Positions 49,397-59,516 of a stretch of 64,000 bases of DNA are shown piece by piece. Numbering within the stretch: the first letter of the stretch is position 1; the number at the start of each line of letters is the position of its first letter. The notes beneath the pieces are model-generated. The model did no database searches. It was not told the DNA's origin and worked only from the letters and a program-made list of their open reading frames with translations. The DNA is from Ideonella paludis (GTDB lineage Bacteria; Pseudomonadota; Gammaproteobacteria; Burkholderiales; Burkholderiaceae_C), in the NCBI RefSeq assembly GCF_018069865.1, contig NZ_JAGQDG010000005.1, positions 1-64,000 on the forward strand, in the 5' to 3' direction. The position numbers were made by a program, and so were the translations under genes.

Positions 49397-50826
49397 CGGG
49401 CGCTCCTTCCACTTCCACCCCGCGCAAGCCCTGGGCCTGGCCGGCCTCGCTGCAGGGCCGGCTGATGGCCGCGGCCTTGGGCCTGCTGGTGGTGGTCTGG
49501 AGCGCGACGGCCGTGGTGACGTGGGCCGATGCCCGCCACGAGCTGGACGAGCTGCTGGACGGCCACTTGGCCCAAGCCGCCGCCTTGCTGGTGGTGCAGC
49601 AGGCTCACGAGATTGAAGAGCTGCAAGAGGACGAAGACCACCACGAGCGTCGGGGCGTGGATGCCCCCTCGCTGCACCGCTATGCGCCCAAAGCGGCCTT
49701 TCAGGTGTGGCATGAGGGGCAGTTGGTGCTGCGCTCAGCCGGCGCCCCGGCGCAGCCCATGGGGCCGGATGGCCAACACTTCAGCCAGGGCTTTGACACC
49801 ATCACCATCGCGGGTGAGCGCTGGCGCGTCTTCACCACGCGCGGGGCTGAGCAAGACGTGCAGGTCTACGTGGCCGAGATGGTGGACTCCCGCGCCGCCA
49901 TTGGCCGCGCCGTGTTGCGCAGCGCCTTCTGGCCCGCAGCACTGGCCCTGCCGGTGTGGGGCTTGGGCTTGTGGTGGGTGATCCGCCGCGCCGTGGCCCC
50001 GCTGCGGGACCTCAGCAGCACCTTGGCTGCCCGGGCGCCTGATGCGCTGCAGGCGGTGGAGTTGGCCGAGGATGCGCCGCAAGAAATGCGGCCTATGGTG
50101 GACAGCCTCAATGGCTTGCTCGGCCGCATTGCCAGCCTGATGGAGGCCGAGCGCCGCTTTACTGCAGACGCCGCCCATGAGCTGCGCACGCCCATTGCCG
50201 CCATCCGCGCCCAAGCGCAAGTGGCGCTGGGGGCCAGCGACGACGCGCCGCGCCGTCACGCCCTGCTGGCCACCTTAGAGGGCTGTGACCGCGCCACGCA
50301 CCTGGTGACGCAGTTGCTCACCTTGTCGCGCCTGGAGGCTGCGGGCAAGGCGGGCTTGGTCCCGTTGGATTTGTCCCAAGTGGCCCAGCGCGTCTTGGCC
50401 CAGGCCGCCCCCCAAGCCTTGGCCAAATCCCAGCAGTTGTCGCTGCAGGTGGGGGAGGCCAGTGACGACGACGCGCCCTTGCCGCCCGTGCCCGTCAATG
50501 GCCTGGAGACCCTGCTGGAAGTCCTTCTGCGCAATGTGGTGGACAACGCCATCCGCTACGCCCCCGCAGGCGCCCAGGTGCAGGTGCAGCTTCAGCCCGA
50601 GCCGGGCGGCGCCGTGCTGTGCGTGGAAGACAGCGGTCCCGGCATGAGCGACGCCGACATGGCCCGCCTGGGTGAGCGCTTCTTCCGGGTGCTGGGCACC
50701 GAGCAAAGCGGCAGCGGCCTGGGCTGGTCCATCGTGCGGCGCATTGCGGCGCTGCACCACGCCGATCTGTCGGTGCAGCGCTCCCCTGGCTTGGGCGGCT
50801 TGAGGGTGACTGTGCGGCTGGCTTGA
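49393..50826 (+). CDS. Sensor histidine kinase (QseC-like) with His/Glu-rich sensor loop
   Basis: A 477-residue membrane kinase: span 1 (about 24-44), periplasmic sensor (45-178), span 2 (about 179-198), HAMP, H262 in AAHELRTPIAA, N-box LLRNVVDNAIRYA, G-boxes VEDSGPGM and GSGLGWSIVRRIAALH. The sensor contains HEIEELQEDEDHHERRG (72-88), a cluster of acidic and His residues that could bind metal such as Fe, Zn or Ni. Coupled to the response regulator by ATGA overlap. Confidence 0.9.
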   Translation: MTGAPSTSTPRKPWAWPASLQGRLMAAALGLLVVVWSATAVVTWADARHELDELLDGHLAQAAALLVVQQAHEIEELQEDEDHHERRGVDAPSLHRYAPKAAFQVWHEGQLVLRSAGAPAQPMGPDGQHFSQGFDTITIAGERWRVFTTRGAEQDVQVYVAEMVDSRAAIGRAVLRSAFWPAALALPVWGLGLWWVIRRAVAPLRDLSSTLAARAPDALQAVELAEDAPQEMRPMVDSLNGLLGRIASLMEAERRFTADAAHELRTPIAAIRAQAQVALGASDDAPRRHALLATLEGCDRATHLVTQLLTLSRLEAAGKAGLVPLDLSQVAQRVLAQAAPQALAKSQQLSLQVGEASDDDAPLPPVPVNGLETLLEVLLRNVVDNAIRYAPAGAQVQVQLQPEPGGAVLCVEDSGPGMSDADMARLGERFFRVLGTEQSGSGLGWSIVRRIAALHHADLSVQRSPGLGGLRVTVRLA

Positions 50827-50969
50827 GCGGGGCTGGCGTTGGCTGGGCGTCCCGCCCTTTATCGCATGCAGCCGCCGTTCATGCTGCCGCCAGCGCGTCC
50901 TGTCGCAGCGCTCTGGCGTGCCGTGTGGAGAGCTTCTACAGTTCAGCCATCAACACACCGGAGCCTCTC

Positions 50970-51329
50970 ATGTCACTCGCCGAAGACCTCGCCTGCTTGG
51001 ACGAACTGCACCGCCAAGGTGGCCTGTCCGATGAAGAATTTGCCCAGGCCAAAGCTAAGGTGCTGAGCCGTGGCGAAGCCCCTGTGCGCCACGATGCAAC
51101 CATCGTTCATGCGCTGAATGGCCTGCGCCGCAGCCGTAGCGACCGTTGGTTGGGTGGCGTCTGCGGTGGCGTGGCCCAAATGACCGGCGTGGCCGCCTGG
51201 ATCTGGCGCGTCAGCTTTGCTTTGCTGACGCTGTGCGCCGGCAGCGGCTTGCTGGTCTATCTGCTGCTGTGGATCTTCGTGCCTGAAGAGCCTGTGGTCA
51301 CCATGACCCCGCGCCAACTGGGTAGCTGA
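50970..51329 (+). CDS. SHOCT-PspC domain protein
   Basis: A 119-residue protein: N-terminal SHOCT-like helix-turn (LAEDLACLDELHRQGGLSDEEFAQAKAKVL) and C-terminal PspC domain (about 52-112) with RSRSDRWLGGVCGGVAQMTGVAAWIWRVSFALLTL and a membrane span ending LLVYLLLWIFVPEE. Start at 50970 with GGAG upstream. Related to phage-shock and membrane-stress proteins. Ends one base before the convergent mgsA gene. Confidence 0.88.
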   Translation: MSLAEDLACLDELHRQGGLSDEEFAQAKAKVLSRGEAPVRHDATIVHALNGLRRSRSDRWLGGVCGGVAQMTGVAAWIWRVSFALLTLCAGSGLLVYLLLWIFVPEEPVVTMTPRQLGS

Positions 51330-51689
51330 TCACAAACGCTGCAACACCAATCTGGCCGTGGCCGGGTTGGTGGCGCACACCACGTTGTGCACATCACAAG
51401 CCCGCACCAGGGCGTTGATGTCGGGCTCATGCGGCTGCGGCGTCATTGGGTCGCGCAAGAAAATCACCGCGCTCACCTCGCCCACCGCCAGGCGAGCCCC
51501 AATCTGCAGGTCGCCGCCCAAAGGCCCGGAGAGCAGGCATTCCACCGTCAACCCCACCTCTTGGGCCAAGCGACCCCCTGTGGTGCCGGTGGCCATCAGG
51601 GCGTGTTGCCCCAGCTGCGGCGCAAACTCGCGCGCCAGCGCCACCAGGGTGTCTTTCATGCGGTCGTGAGCGATCAGGGCAATGTGCAT
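51330..51689 (-). CDS. mgsA: Methylglyoxal synthase
   Basis: A 119-residue enzyme converting dihydroxyacetone phosphate to methylglyoxal and phosphate, a bypass of lower glycolysis. Key residues match: IAHD (D9), TGTTGG (35-39 region), [11 protein letters not shown] with catalytic D60, and [14 protein letters not shown] with H87. Shorter than E. coli MgsA (152) because it lacks extensions; the core is complete. Its stop abuts the PspC gene's stop. Confidence 0.93.
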   Translation of the reverse strand: MHIALIAHDRMKDTLVALAREFAPQLGQHALMATGTTGGRLAQEVGLTVECLLSGPLGGDLQIGARLAVGEVSAVIFLRDPMTPQPHEPDINALVRACDVHNVVCATNPATARLVLQRL

Positions 51690-51734
51690 GCGCCGATTGT
51701 GGGGCGCTGCGGCTGGGCCTGGGTTTCCAATCGG

Positions 51735-52631
51735 TTACCCCGCCCTCGCCATCGCCTCCAGCAACTGTGCCGTGCGCCGCGTCAGCGGTGTGCTGCGGCG
51801 CTGAGCGGGTTCGGCTAGGCAGAGAGTGCTGATGATCTGCGGCGCTTCGATGGGGCGCACGCGCAGGTGTTGCAGCGCGCCGTGGGCGCGCACGGCGCCT
51901 GCCGTCAGCGCGGCATGGCCCAGGCCCGCGCTGACGAGGTCGGGGATGACGCCCACGCTGGAGACTTCCCACACCACGTTGAGTTGCACGCCATGCAGGG
52001 CGGCTTGCGTCTCCATCAGCTTGCGAAAGGTGTGGCCGCGCTGCGGCATCACCAAAGGCAGGCCGGAGAGTTGGGCAAAGCGCATCGGCCCGGTCACGTC
52101 TTGGCTGACCTCGGTGGCCACGGGGCTTACCAAGCACAGCGCCTCTTCGATCAAAGGCCGGGTGCTGACCTGGGCCGAGGGCTCAGGGTTGTAGAGCAGG
52201 CCCAGGTCCAGCCGCCCGTCGCTGAGCCACTCGCTGATGTGCATGGAGAAGCCCTCGATGATGGCGCAGCGGGCTTTGGGCATCTGGATCTGAAAGGCCT
52301 GGATCAGCGGCAGCGTCCACTGCCGCGCCAGGCTGGGCGGCAGGCCAATCGCAATCTGCCCGGCCGGCTCGTCCCGCCCGGCTGCGACCTCGCTGCGTGC
52401 CACTTCCACTTGCTGCAAGATGGCCCGGCCATGGGCCAGCAAGCGCTGGCCCGCCTCAGTCAGGGCCACGCCCCGGCCATGCCGCAGCAGCAGGGTCTCG
52501 CGCAGCTCGGTCTCCAACTGCCGCACCTGGCGTGAGAGGGCCGGCTGGGCCACATCCAAGATCAGCGCGGCCTTGCTGAAGCTGCCGGCTTCGGCCACTT
52601 GCACAAAGGTGCGGAGTTGACGGAGATCCAT
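51735..52631 (-). CDS. LysR-family regulator of the protocatechuate operon
   Basis: A 298-residue LysR protein: N-terminal winged helix (LRQLRTFVQVAEAGSFSKAALILDVAQPALSRQVRQLE) and an effector-binding domain (about 90-295). Start taken at 52631 (MDLRQL). Divergent from the lig operon with a T-N11-A dyad between the two starts, which supports direct control. Inducer unknown, probably a pathway intermediate. Confidence 0.9.
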   Translation of the reverse strand: MDLRQLRTFVQVAEAGSFSKAALILDVAQPALSRQVRQLETELRETLLLRHGRGVALTEAGQRLLAHGRAILQQVEVARSEVAAGRDEPAGQIAIGLPPSLARQWTLPLIQAFQIQMPKARCAIIEGFSMHISEWLSDGRLDLGLLYNPEPSAQVSTRPLIEEALCLVSPVATEVSQDVTGPMRFAQLSGLPLVMPQRGHTFRKLMETQAALHGVQLNVVWEVSSVGVIPDLVSAGLGHAALTAGAVRAHGALQHLRVRPIEAPQIISTLCLAEPAQRRSTPLTRRTAQLLEAMARAG

Positions 52632-52658
52632 GGTGTGGGGCGGGGAAACCCGCATGAG

Positions 52659-52677
52659 CTATGCCCAAATGGTATAG
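52659..52677. promoter_or_regulatory. Candidate LysR operator (T-N11-A)
   Basis: CTATGCCCAAATGGTATAG is a dyad (CTAT-x-CC...GG-x-ATAG) containing T-N11-A (T52662, A52674), the LysR recognition form. It is 28 bp from the LysR start and 56 bp from the first operon gene. Confidence 0.6.
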
Positions 52678-52732
52678 CAGCTAGTCGGCTGTTGGGCTTG
52701 GAGCGCCCGGCGCCGCCGCCAACAATGCTGCC

Positions 52733-53437
52733 ATGGCAAGCTCCTCCACGTCATCCCCACTGCGCTGCATCTCTTCCATGGCCACGCGGCTTTTGTTGGA
52801 AGAGCTGCTGGGCGAGCATGGCCGGCGCACAGGCCAGTCCGTGGCGCTGGAATCCGTGGGCGGGGTGGATGCCGCCAAGCGGGTGCAAGCCGGCGAGGCC
52901 TTTGACGTGGTGGTCTTGGCCGACGATGCGCTGGCCAAGCTGGCGGCTGCAGGCCATGTGCGGCCTGAGAGCGTGCGGGCGCTGGTGCACTCCCCCGTCG
53001 CGGTGGCGGTGCCTGCGGGGCGGCCAGAGCCTGACATCTCCACTGAGGCGGCGCTGCGTCGGGCGGTGGCCCAAGCGCCGCGCATTGGTTACTCGACAGG
53101 CCCCAGCGGCACGGCCTTGCTGAAGTTGTTGGAGGGCTGGGGGCTGCTGGCGCTGTTGAAAGACCATCTCATCCAAGCTCCGCCGGGTGTGCCCGTGGGC
53201 CAGATGCTGGCCACCGGCCAGGTGGACCTGGGTTTTCAGCAGCTCAGCGAGCTGCTGCCGGTGCAAGGCATCACCCGCCTAGGCCTGATGCCCCAGGGCG
53301 CCCAGATCATGTCCACCTTCAGCGGCGCAGTTGCCCACACCAGCCAGCAGCCCGACGCGGCTCAGGCGCTGCTGCGCTTCCTGGCCTCAGACGGGGCTGC
53401 TGGCGCCAAAGCGCGCCAGGGCATGACGCCCGCCTGA
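52733..53437 (+). CDS. ModA-like substrate-binding domain protein without signal peptide
   Basis: A 234-residue protein with the periplasmic-binding fold of molybdate-type receptors: GQSVALESVGGVDAAKRVQAGEAFDVVVLADDALAKLAAAGHV, SPVAVAVPAG, GYSTGPSGTALLKLLEGWG, and GQVDLGFQQLSELL. The N-terminus (ASSSTSSPLRCISSMATRLLLEELL) is not a signal peptide, so it is probably cytoplasmic. First gene of the lig operon; comparable proteins accompany other protocatechuate/gallate clusters, with unknown function. Confidence 0.75.
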   Translation: MASSSTSSPLRCISSMATRLLLEELLGEHGRRTGQSVALESVGGVDAAKRVQAGEAFDVVVLADDALAKLAAAGHVRPESVRALVHSPVAVAVPAGRPEPDISTEAALRRAVAQAPRIGYSTGPSGTALLKLLEGWGLLALLKDHLIQAPPGVPVGQMLATGQVDLGFQQLSELLPVQGITRLGLMPQGAQIMSTFSGAVAHTSQQPDAAQALLRFLASDGAAGAKARQGMTPA

Positions 53438-53472
53438 GCCCACCGCCTTCAAAACACAAGGACCTTGTCATC

Positions 53473-54501
53473 ATGATCATCGACGTTCACGGCCACTACA
53501 CCACCGCGCCTGCGGCGCTGGGGGCTTGGCGCGACCTGCAGATTGCCGGCCTCAAAGACCCCAGCCGTGCGCCCAAGGCCAGTGACTTGAAGATCAGCGA
53601 CGACGAGATTCGCGAGTCGATTGAGACCAACCAGCTCAAGCTGATGAAGCAGCGCGGCAGTGACCTGACCATCTTCAGCCCACGCGCCAGCTTCATGGCC
53701 CATCACATCGGGGACTTCAACACCTCGGCCACCTGGGCGGCCATTTGCAACGAGCTCTGCTACCGCGTCAGCCAGCTCTTCCCCGACCACTTTGTGCCGG
53801 CGGCCATGCTGCCGCAGTCGCCGGGGGTGGACCCCGCGACTTGCATCCCCGAGCTGGTGAAGTGCGTAGAGCAGTACGGCAATGTGGGCCTGAACCTGAA
53901 CCCTGACCCTTCGGGCGGCCACTGGACCAGCCCGCCGCTGTCGGACCGCCACTGGTACCCGCTGTACGAGAAGATGGTGGAGTACGACCTGCCGGCCATG
54001 ATCCATGTCTCGACCAGCTGCAACGCCTGCTTCCACACCACCGGCGCTCACTACCTGAATGCCGACACCACGGCCTTCATGCAGTGCCTCACCTCTGACC
54101 TGTTCAAGGACTTCCCGACGCTGAAGTTCTTGATCCCGCATGGCGGCGGTGCGGTGCCTTATCACTGGGGCCGCTTCCGAGGCTTGGCCCAAGAGCTGAA
54201 GAAGCCGCTGCTGCAAGAGCACTTGCTCAACAACATCTTCTTCGACACCTGTGTCTACCACCAGCCGGGCATCGACCTGCTCACCAAGGTGATCCCGGTG
54301 AAGAACATTTTGTTTGCCTCCGAGATGATTGGGGCGGTGCGCGGCGTCGACCCTGAAACCGGCCACTACTACGACGACACCAAGCGCTATGTGAACGCCA
54401 CGCCGAACTTGACTGATGATGAGCGTTACCAGGTCTTTGAAGGCAATGCCCGCCGGGTGTTTGGCCGCCTGGACGCGACACTCAAGGCCCGTGGCCTGTG
54501 A
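53473..54501 (+). CDS. ligJ: 4-Oxalomesaconate hydratase
   Basis: A 342-residue amidohydrolase-fold enzyme that hydrates 4-oxalomesaconate to 4-carboxy-4-hydroxy-2-oxoadipate. Metal ligands of the family appear in IIDVHGHY and [51 protein letters not shown] and YDDTKRYV follow the LigJ/PmdE pattern. Length fits. Between the ModA-like gene and ligK. Confidence 0.92.
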   Translation: MIIDVHGHYTTAPAALGAWRDLQIAGLKDPSRAPKASDLKISDDEIRESIETNQLKLMKQRGSDLTIFSPRASFMAHHIGDFNTSATWAAICNELCYRVSQLFPDHFVPAAMLPQSPGVDPATCIPELVKCVEQYGNVGLNLNPDPSGGHWTSPPLSDRHWYPLYEKMVEYDLPAMIHVSTSCNACFHTTGAHYLNADTTAFMQCLTSDLFKDFPTLKFLIPHGGGAVPYHWGRFRGLAQELKKPLLQEHLLNNIFFDTCVYHQPGIDLLTKVIPVKNILFASEMIGAVRGVDPETGHYYDDTKRYVNATPNLTDDERYQVFEGNARRVFGRLDATLKARGL

Positions 54502-54515
54502 CTCTGGAGAGCAGC

Positions 54516-55199
54516 ATGTACGAACTCGGCGTTGTCTACCGCAACATCACCCGCGCGGACCGCGCAGCCACCGATGCCATGGCCGCTTTGGGCAGTGCCA
54601 CCGTGCACGAAGCCATGGGCCGCGTGGGCTTGCTCAAGCCCTATATGCGCCCCATCTACCCCGGCGCACAGGTGTCGGGCACGGCGGTGACGGTGCTGCT
54701 GCAACCCGGCGACAACTGGATGCTGCATGTGGCGGCCGAGCAGATCCAGCCCGGCGACGTGGTGGTGGCTGCCGTCACCTCGGAGTGCACGGATGGCTAC
54801 TTCGGTGACCTGCTGGCCACCAGTTTCCAGGCGCGCGGTGCGCGGGCCTTGATCATCGACGCCGGCGTGCGCGATGTGAAGACCCTGCAGGCCATGAACT
54901 TCCCGGTCTGGAGCCGCGCCATCTCGTCCAAAGGCTGCATCAAGGCCACGCTGGGCTCGGTCAACATCCCTGTGGTGTGTGCCGGCATGGGGGTGCAGCC
55001 AGGCGACGCCATCGTGGCGGACGAGGACGGCGTGGTCTGTGTGCCCGCGGCGCGTGCTGTGCAAGTGGCCGAGGCCGCCGCCAAGCGCGAAAGCTTCGAG
55101 GCCGAGAAGCGTGCCAAGCTGGCTTCAGGCATCTTGGGCCTGGACATGTACAAGATGCGTGAGCCACTGGCCGCAGCGGGCTTGCGCTACATCGATTGA
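54516..55199 (+). CDS. ligK: 4-Carboxy-4-hydroxy-2-oxoadipate aldolase
   Basis: A 227-residue class II aldolase of the RraA-like fold that splits 4-carboxy-4-hydroxy-2-oxoadipate to pyruvate and oxaloacetate and can decarboxylate oxaloacetate. Contains [13 protein letters not shown], the metal and substrate site [29 protein letters not shown] (R and D of GVRD), and [11 protein letters not shown]. Start at 54516 with TGGAGAG upstream; GTG at 54498 is a weaker option. Length is exactly that of LigK/PmdF. Confidence 0.92.
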   Translation: MYELGVVYRNITRADRAATDAMAALGSATVHEAMGRVGLLKPYMRPIYPGAQVSGTAVTVLLQPGDNWMLHVAAEQIQPGDVVVAAVTSECTDGYFGDLLATSFQARGARALIIDAGVRDVKTLQAMNFPVWSRAISSKGCIKATLGSVNIPVVCAGMGVQPGDAIVADEDGVVCVPAARAVQVAEAAAKRESFEAEKRAKLASGILGLDMYKMREPLAAAGLRYID

Positions 55200-55257
55200 T
55201 CAGAAGAAAAGCCTTTCCTTCCTTCCCCACCGTGTTCCCTTGCAGGAGACAAACCCC

Positions 55258-56235
55258 ATGACCTTCGTCCTCAAAGCCCTGGCTGTGGCTGCCACGTCGT
55301 TGGCGCTGCTGGCCCCCAGCGTGCAGGCGCAAGACTTCCCCACCAAGCCGGTGCGCATCATCACCCCCTTCCCGGCCGGGGCTGGCCCCGAGGCCGCACT
55401 GCGCGTGTTGGCCGAAAAGCTGCAAAAGAAATGGGGCCAAACCGTGGTGGTCGAGAACAAGCCCGGCGGCAATGGCTTCATCGCCATCGACACCTGGAAG
55501 CGCGCCAACCCCGATGGGCATGAGCTGATCCAGCTCGACAACGTCCACCTCACCACCTACCCCTCGCTGTTCAAAAAGCTGCCCTACGACCCGGCCAAAG
55601 ACTTCGAGCCCATCGCACCGCTGTTCCGCACCTACTTCTTTGTGGGCGTGGGCGCGGGCAGCAAGTACAAAACCGTGGGTGACATCGTGGCCGATGCCAA
55701 GGCTCACCCCGGCAAGCTGAACTACGGCTCTTGGTCGGTGGGCAACCCGGTGCACCTGGGCTCGGCCCTGCTCGAAGCCATGACCGGCACCCAGATGCAG
55801 CATGTGATCTACAAAGAGACCGCCATGCTCTACACGGCAGTCGCCACCAATGAAATGGACTGGGCTCTGGGCTCGCTGGCCACCGCAGGCCCGATGCAGC
55901 GCGCCGGCAAGCTGAAGTTCATTGCCGTCACCGGGCCCAAGCGCCACCCCGCCTTCCCCGACGTGCCCACCGTGGCCGAATCGGGTGGGCCGGCGGGCTA
56001 TGAAGTGACGGGGTGGACCATGGTCGCCGCCCCCAAAGGCCTGCCCAAGGCTGTGGCCGACAAGATCCAGCGCGACATTGAGGCGGCCCTGGCTGAGCCT
56101 GACATGAAAGACCGCTACGCCACCTTTGGCTACGAGCAGTTCCCGGTCACTCGCGATCAGTTCATGGCCTTCATCAAGTCCGAGACCACCAAGGCGGCCG
56201 ACATCGTGGCCCGCACCAAGGCTTCGCTGGACTGA
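55258..56235 (+). CDS. Bug-family (tripartite tricarboxylate transporter) solute receptor
   Basis: A 325-residue exported receptor: signal TFVLKALAVAATSLALLAPSVQAQ, then FPTKPVRIITPFPAGAGPEAALRVLAEKL and GQTVVVENKPGGNGFIAIDTWKRANPDG, the Bug/TctC signature. Start at 55258 with GCAGGAG upstream. It lies inside the lig operon, so protocatechuate or a related carboxylate is the likely ligand. The TctA/TctB membrane genes are not in this window. Confidence 0.92.
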   Translation: MTFVLKALAVAATSLALLAPSVQAQDFPTKPVRIITPFPAGAGPEAALRVLAEKLQKKWGQTVVVENKPGGNGFIAIDTWKRANPDGHELIQLDNVHLTTYPSLFKKLPYDPAKDFEPIAPLFRTYFFVGVGAGSKYKTVGDIVADAKAHPGKLNYGSWSVGNPVHLGSALLEAMTGTQMQHVIYKETAMLYTAVATNEMDWALGSLATAGPMQRAGKLKFIAVTGPKRHPAFPDVPTVAESGGPAGYEVTGWTMVAAPKGLPKAVADKIQRDIEAALAEPDMKDRYATFGYEQFPVTRDQFMAFIKSETTKAADIVARTKASLD

Positions 56236-56301
56236 TCTCTGGCCATCCCTGCCGGGGCGGCTTTTGCCGCCCCGACTCCTCGCACACACCGCACACCTCC
56301 C

Positions 56302-57234
56302 ATGAGCCGAACCACCTCGGGCGACTTCCAAAAAACCAGCGGCTGGCTGGATTGGTTTGACGGCCCTGCCAAGCCCCGCTTCCAACTGCCCGCAGGCGCC
56401 GTGGACGCCCACTGCCATGTGTTCGGTCCAGGGGCCGAGTTCCCTTATGCCCCCGAGCGCAAGTACACGCCGTGCGACGCCAGCAAGGCGCAACTCTTTG
56501 CGCTGCGCGACCATCTGGGCTTTGCTCGTAACGTCATTGTTCAGGCTACTTGCCATGGTGCCGACAACCGCGCCATGCTGGATGCCTGTGTGGCCTCGGG
56601 TGGCAAAGCACGCGGCGTGGCCACGGTGCGGCGCAGCGTCACTGATGCCGAGCTGCTGGCCATGCACGCCGCCGGTGTGCGCGGGGTGCGCTTCAACTTC
56701 GTCAAACGCTTGGTGGACTTCACGCCCAAAGACGAGCTGATGGAGATCGCGGGCCGCATTGCCCAATTGGGCTGGCATGTGGTCATCTACTTCGAGGCGG
56801 TGGATCTGCCCGAGCTGTGGGACTTCTTCACCGCCTTGCCCACCACTGTGGTGGTGGACCACATGGGCCGCCCCGATGTCAGCAAGCCGGTGGACGGCCC
56901 CGAGTTTGAGCTGTTCTTGCGCTTCATGCGTGAACATTCCAACGTCTGGAGCAAGGTGAGCTGCCCCGAGCGCCTTTCCGTCACCGGCCCCAAAGCCTTG
57001 GAGGGCGAGCAAGCCGCCTACCGCGACGTGGTGCCCTTTGCGCAGCGCGTGGTGCAAGCCTTCCCCGACCGTGTGCTCTGGGGCACCGATTGGCCGCACC
57101 CCAATCTGAAAGACCACATGCCCGACGACGGCCTGCTGGTGGACTTCATCCCTCACATTGCGCCCACCGCTGAGCTGCAACACAAGCTCTTGGTGGCCAA
57201 TCCCATGCGGCTCTATTGGCCGGAGGAACAGTAA
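56302..57234 (+). CDS. ligI: 2-Pyrone-4,6-dicarboxylate hydrolase
   Basis: A 310-residue amidohydrolase opening the PDC lactone to 4-oxalomesaconate. VDAHCHVFGPGAEFPYAPERKYTP at the N-terminus, FVKRLVDFTPKDELM in the middle, and VLWGTDWPHPNLKDHMPDDG with the catalytic Asp near the C-terminus are LigI hallmarks. Its TAA stop is followed directly by the ATG of ligA. Confidence 0.94.
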   Translation: MSRTTSGDFQKTSGWLDWFDGPAKPRFQLPAGAVDAHCHVFGPGAEFPYAPERKYTPCDASKAQLFALRDHLGFARNVIVQATCHGADNRAMLDACVASGGKARGVATVRRSVTDAELLAMHAAGVRGVRFNFVKRLVDFTPKDELMEIAGRIAQLGWHVVIYFEAVDLPELWDFFTALPTTVVVDHMGRPDVSKPVDGPEFELFLRFMREHSNVWSKVSCPERLSVTGPKALEGEQAAYRDVVPFAQRVVQAFPDRVLWGTDWPHPNLKDHMPDDGLLVDFIPHIAPTAELQHKLLVANPMRLYWPEEQ

Positions 57235-58550
<1,316 letters not shown>

Positions 58551-58551
58551 C

Positions 58552-59508
58552 ATGACCCGAACCCTCAAAGTCGCCCTGGCGGGCGCCGGTGCTTTTGGCA
58601 TCAAGCACCTGGATGGCATCCAAAACATCGACGGTGTTGAAGTCGTTTCGCTGATCAGTCGTGAGCTGGACAAGACCCGCGAAGTGGCCAAGAAGTACGG
58701 CATCGCCCATGTCAGCACCGAGCTCGGTGACGCCCTGGCCCTGCCCGAGGTGGACGCCGTCATCCTCTGCACCCCCACGCAGATGCATGCGGCCCAGGCC
58801 ATGGCCTGCATGAAGGCCGGCAAGCATGTGCAGGTGGAGATCCCCCTGTGCGACGTGCTGGCCGAGGGCGAAGACGTGCTGCGCGTGCAGCAGCACACCG
58901 GCTTGGTCGCCATGTGCGGCCACACCCGCCGCTTCAACCCCAGCCACCAGTGGGTAAACGGCCAAATCAAGGCGGGCGCGTTCAACATTCAGCAGATGGA
59001 TGTGCAGACCTATTTCTTCCGCCGCACGAACATGAACGCCTTGGGCCAGCCCCGCAGCTGGACCGACCACCTGCTGTGGCACCACGCCGCCCACACGGTG
59101 GACCTGTTCGCCTACCAATGCGGCAGCCCCATCGTGCAGGCCAACGCCTTGCAAGGGCCGATCCACCCGACCCTCGGCATTGCGATGGACATGAGCATTC
59201 AGCTCAAGGCCGCCAACGGCGCCATCTGCACCCTGAGCCTCTCCTTCAACAACGACGGCCCCTTGGGCACCTTCTTCCGCTACATCGGCGACAGCGGCAC
59301 TTACATCGCCCGTTACGACGACCTCTTCAACGGCAAAGAAGAGAAGATTGACGTCAGCCAAGTGGATGTGTCCATGAACGGCATCGAGCTGCAAGACCGC
59401 GAGTTCTTCGCCGCCATCCGCGAAGGCCGCGAGCCCAACGCCAGCATCGCCCAAGTGTTGCCTTGCTATCGGGTGCTGCATCAGTTGGAGCGGCAGTTGC
59501 AGGGGTGA
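58552..59508 (+). CDS. ligC: 4-Carboxy-2-hydroxymuconate-6-semialdehyde dehydrogenase
   Basis: A 318-residue Gfo/Idh/MocA-type enzyme that oxidises the ring-cleavage product (as its hemiacetal) to PDC with NADP+. Rossmann motif GAGAFGIKHLDG (about 11-22), EIPLCDVLAEGEDVL, HTRRFNPSHQWVNG and TDHLLWHHAAHTVDLFAYQCG match LigC/PmdC. Begins 1 bp after the ligB stop. Confidence 0.94.
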   Translation: MTRTLKVALAGAGAFGIKHLDGIQNIDGVEVVSLISRELDKTREVAKKYGIAHVSTELGDALALPEVDAVILCTPTQMHAAQAMACMKAGKHVQVEIPLCDVLAEGEDVLRVQQHTGLVAMCGHTRRFNPSHQWVNGQIKAGAFNIQQMDVQTYFFRRTNMNALGQPRSWTDHLLWHHAAHTVDLFAYQCGSPIVQANALQGPIHPTLGIAMDMSIQLKAANGAICTLSLSFNNDGPLGTFFRYIGDSGTYIARYDDLFNGKEEKIDVSQVDVSMNGIELQDREFFAAIREGREPNASIAQVLPCYRVLHQLERQLQG

Positions 59509-59516
59509 GCGCCGCA

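Noticed and set aside
54961-57183. 740-codon minus-strand frame across ligK-ligI
   Set aside because: It spans several well-identified genes on the other strand and has Gly/His/Arg-rich composition with no domain.
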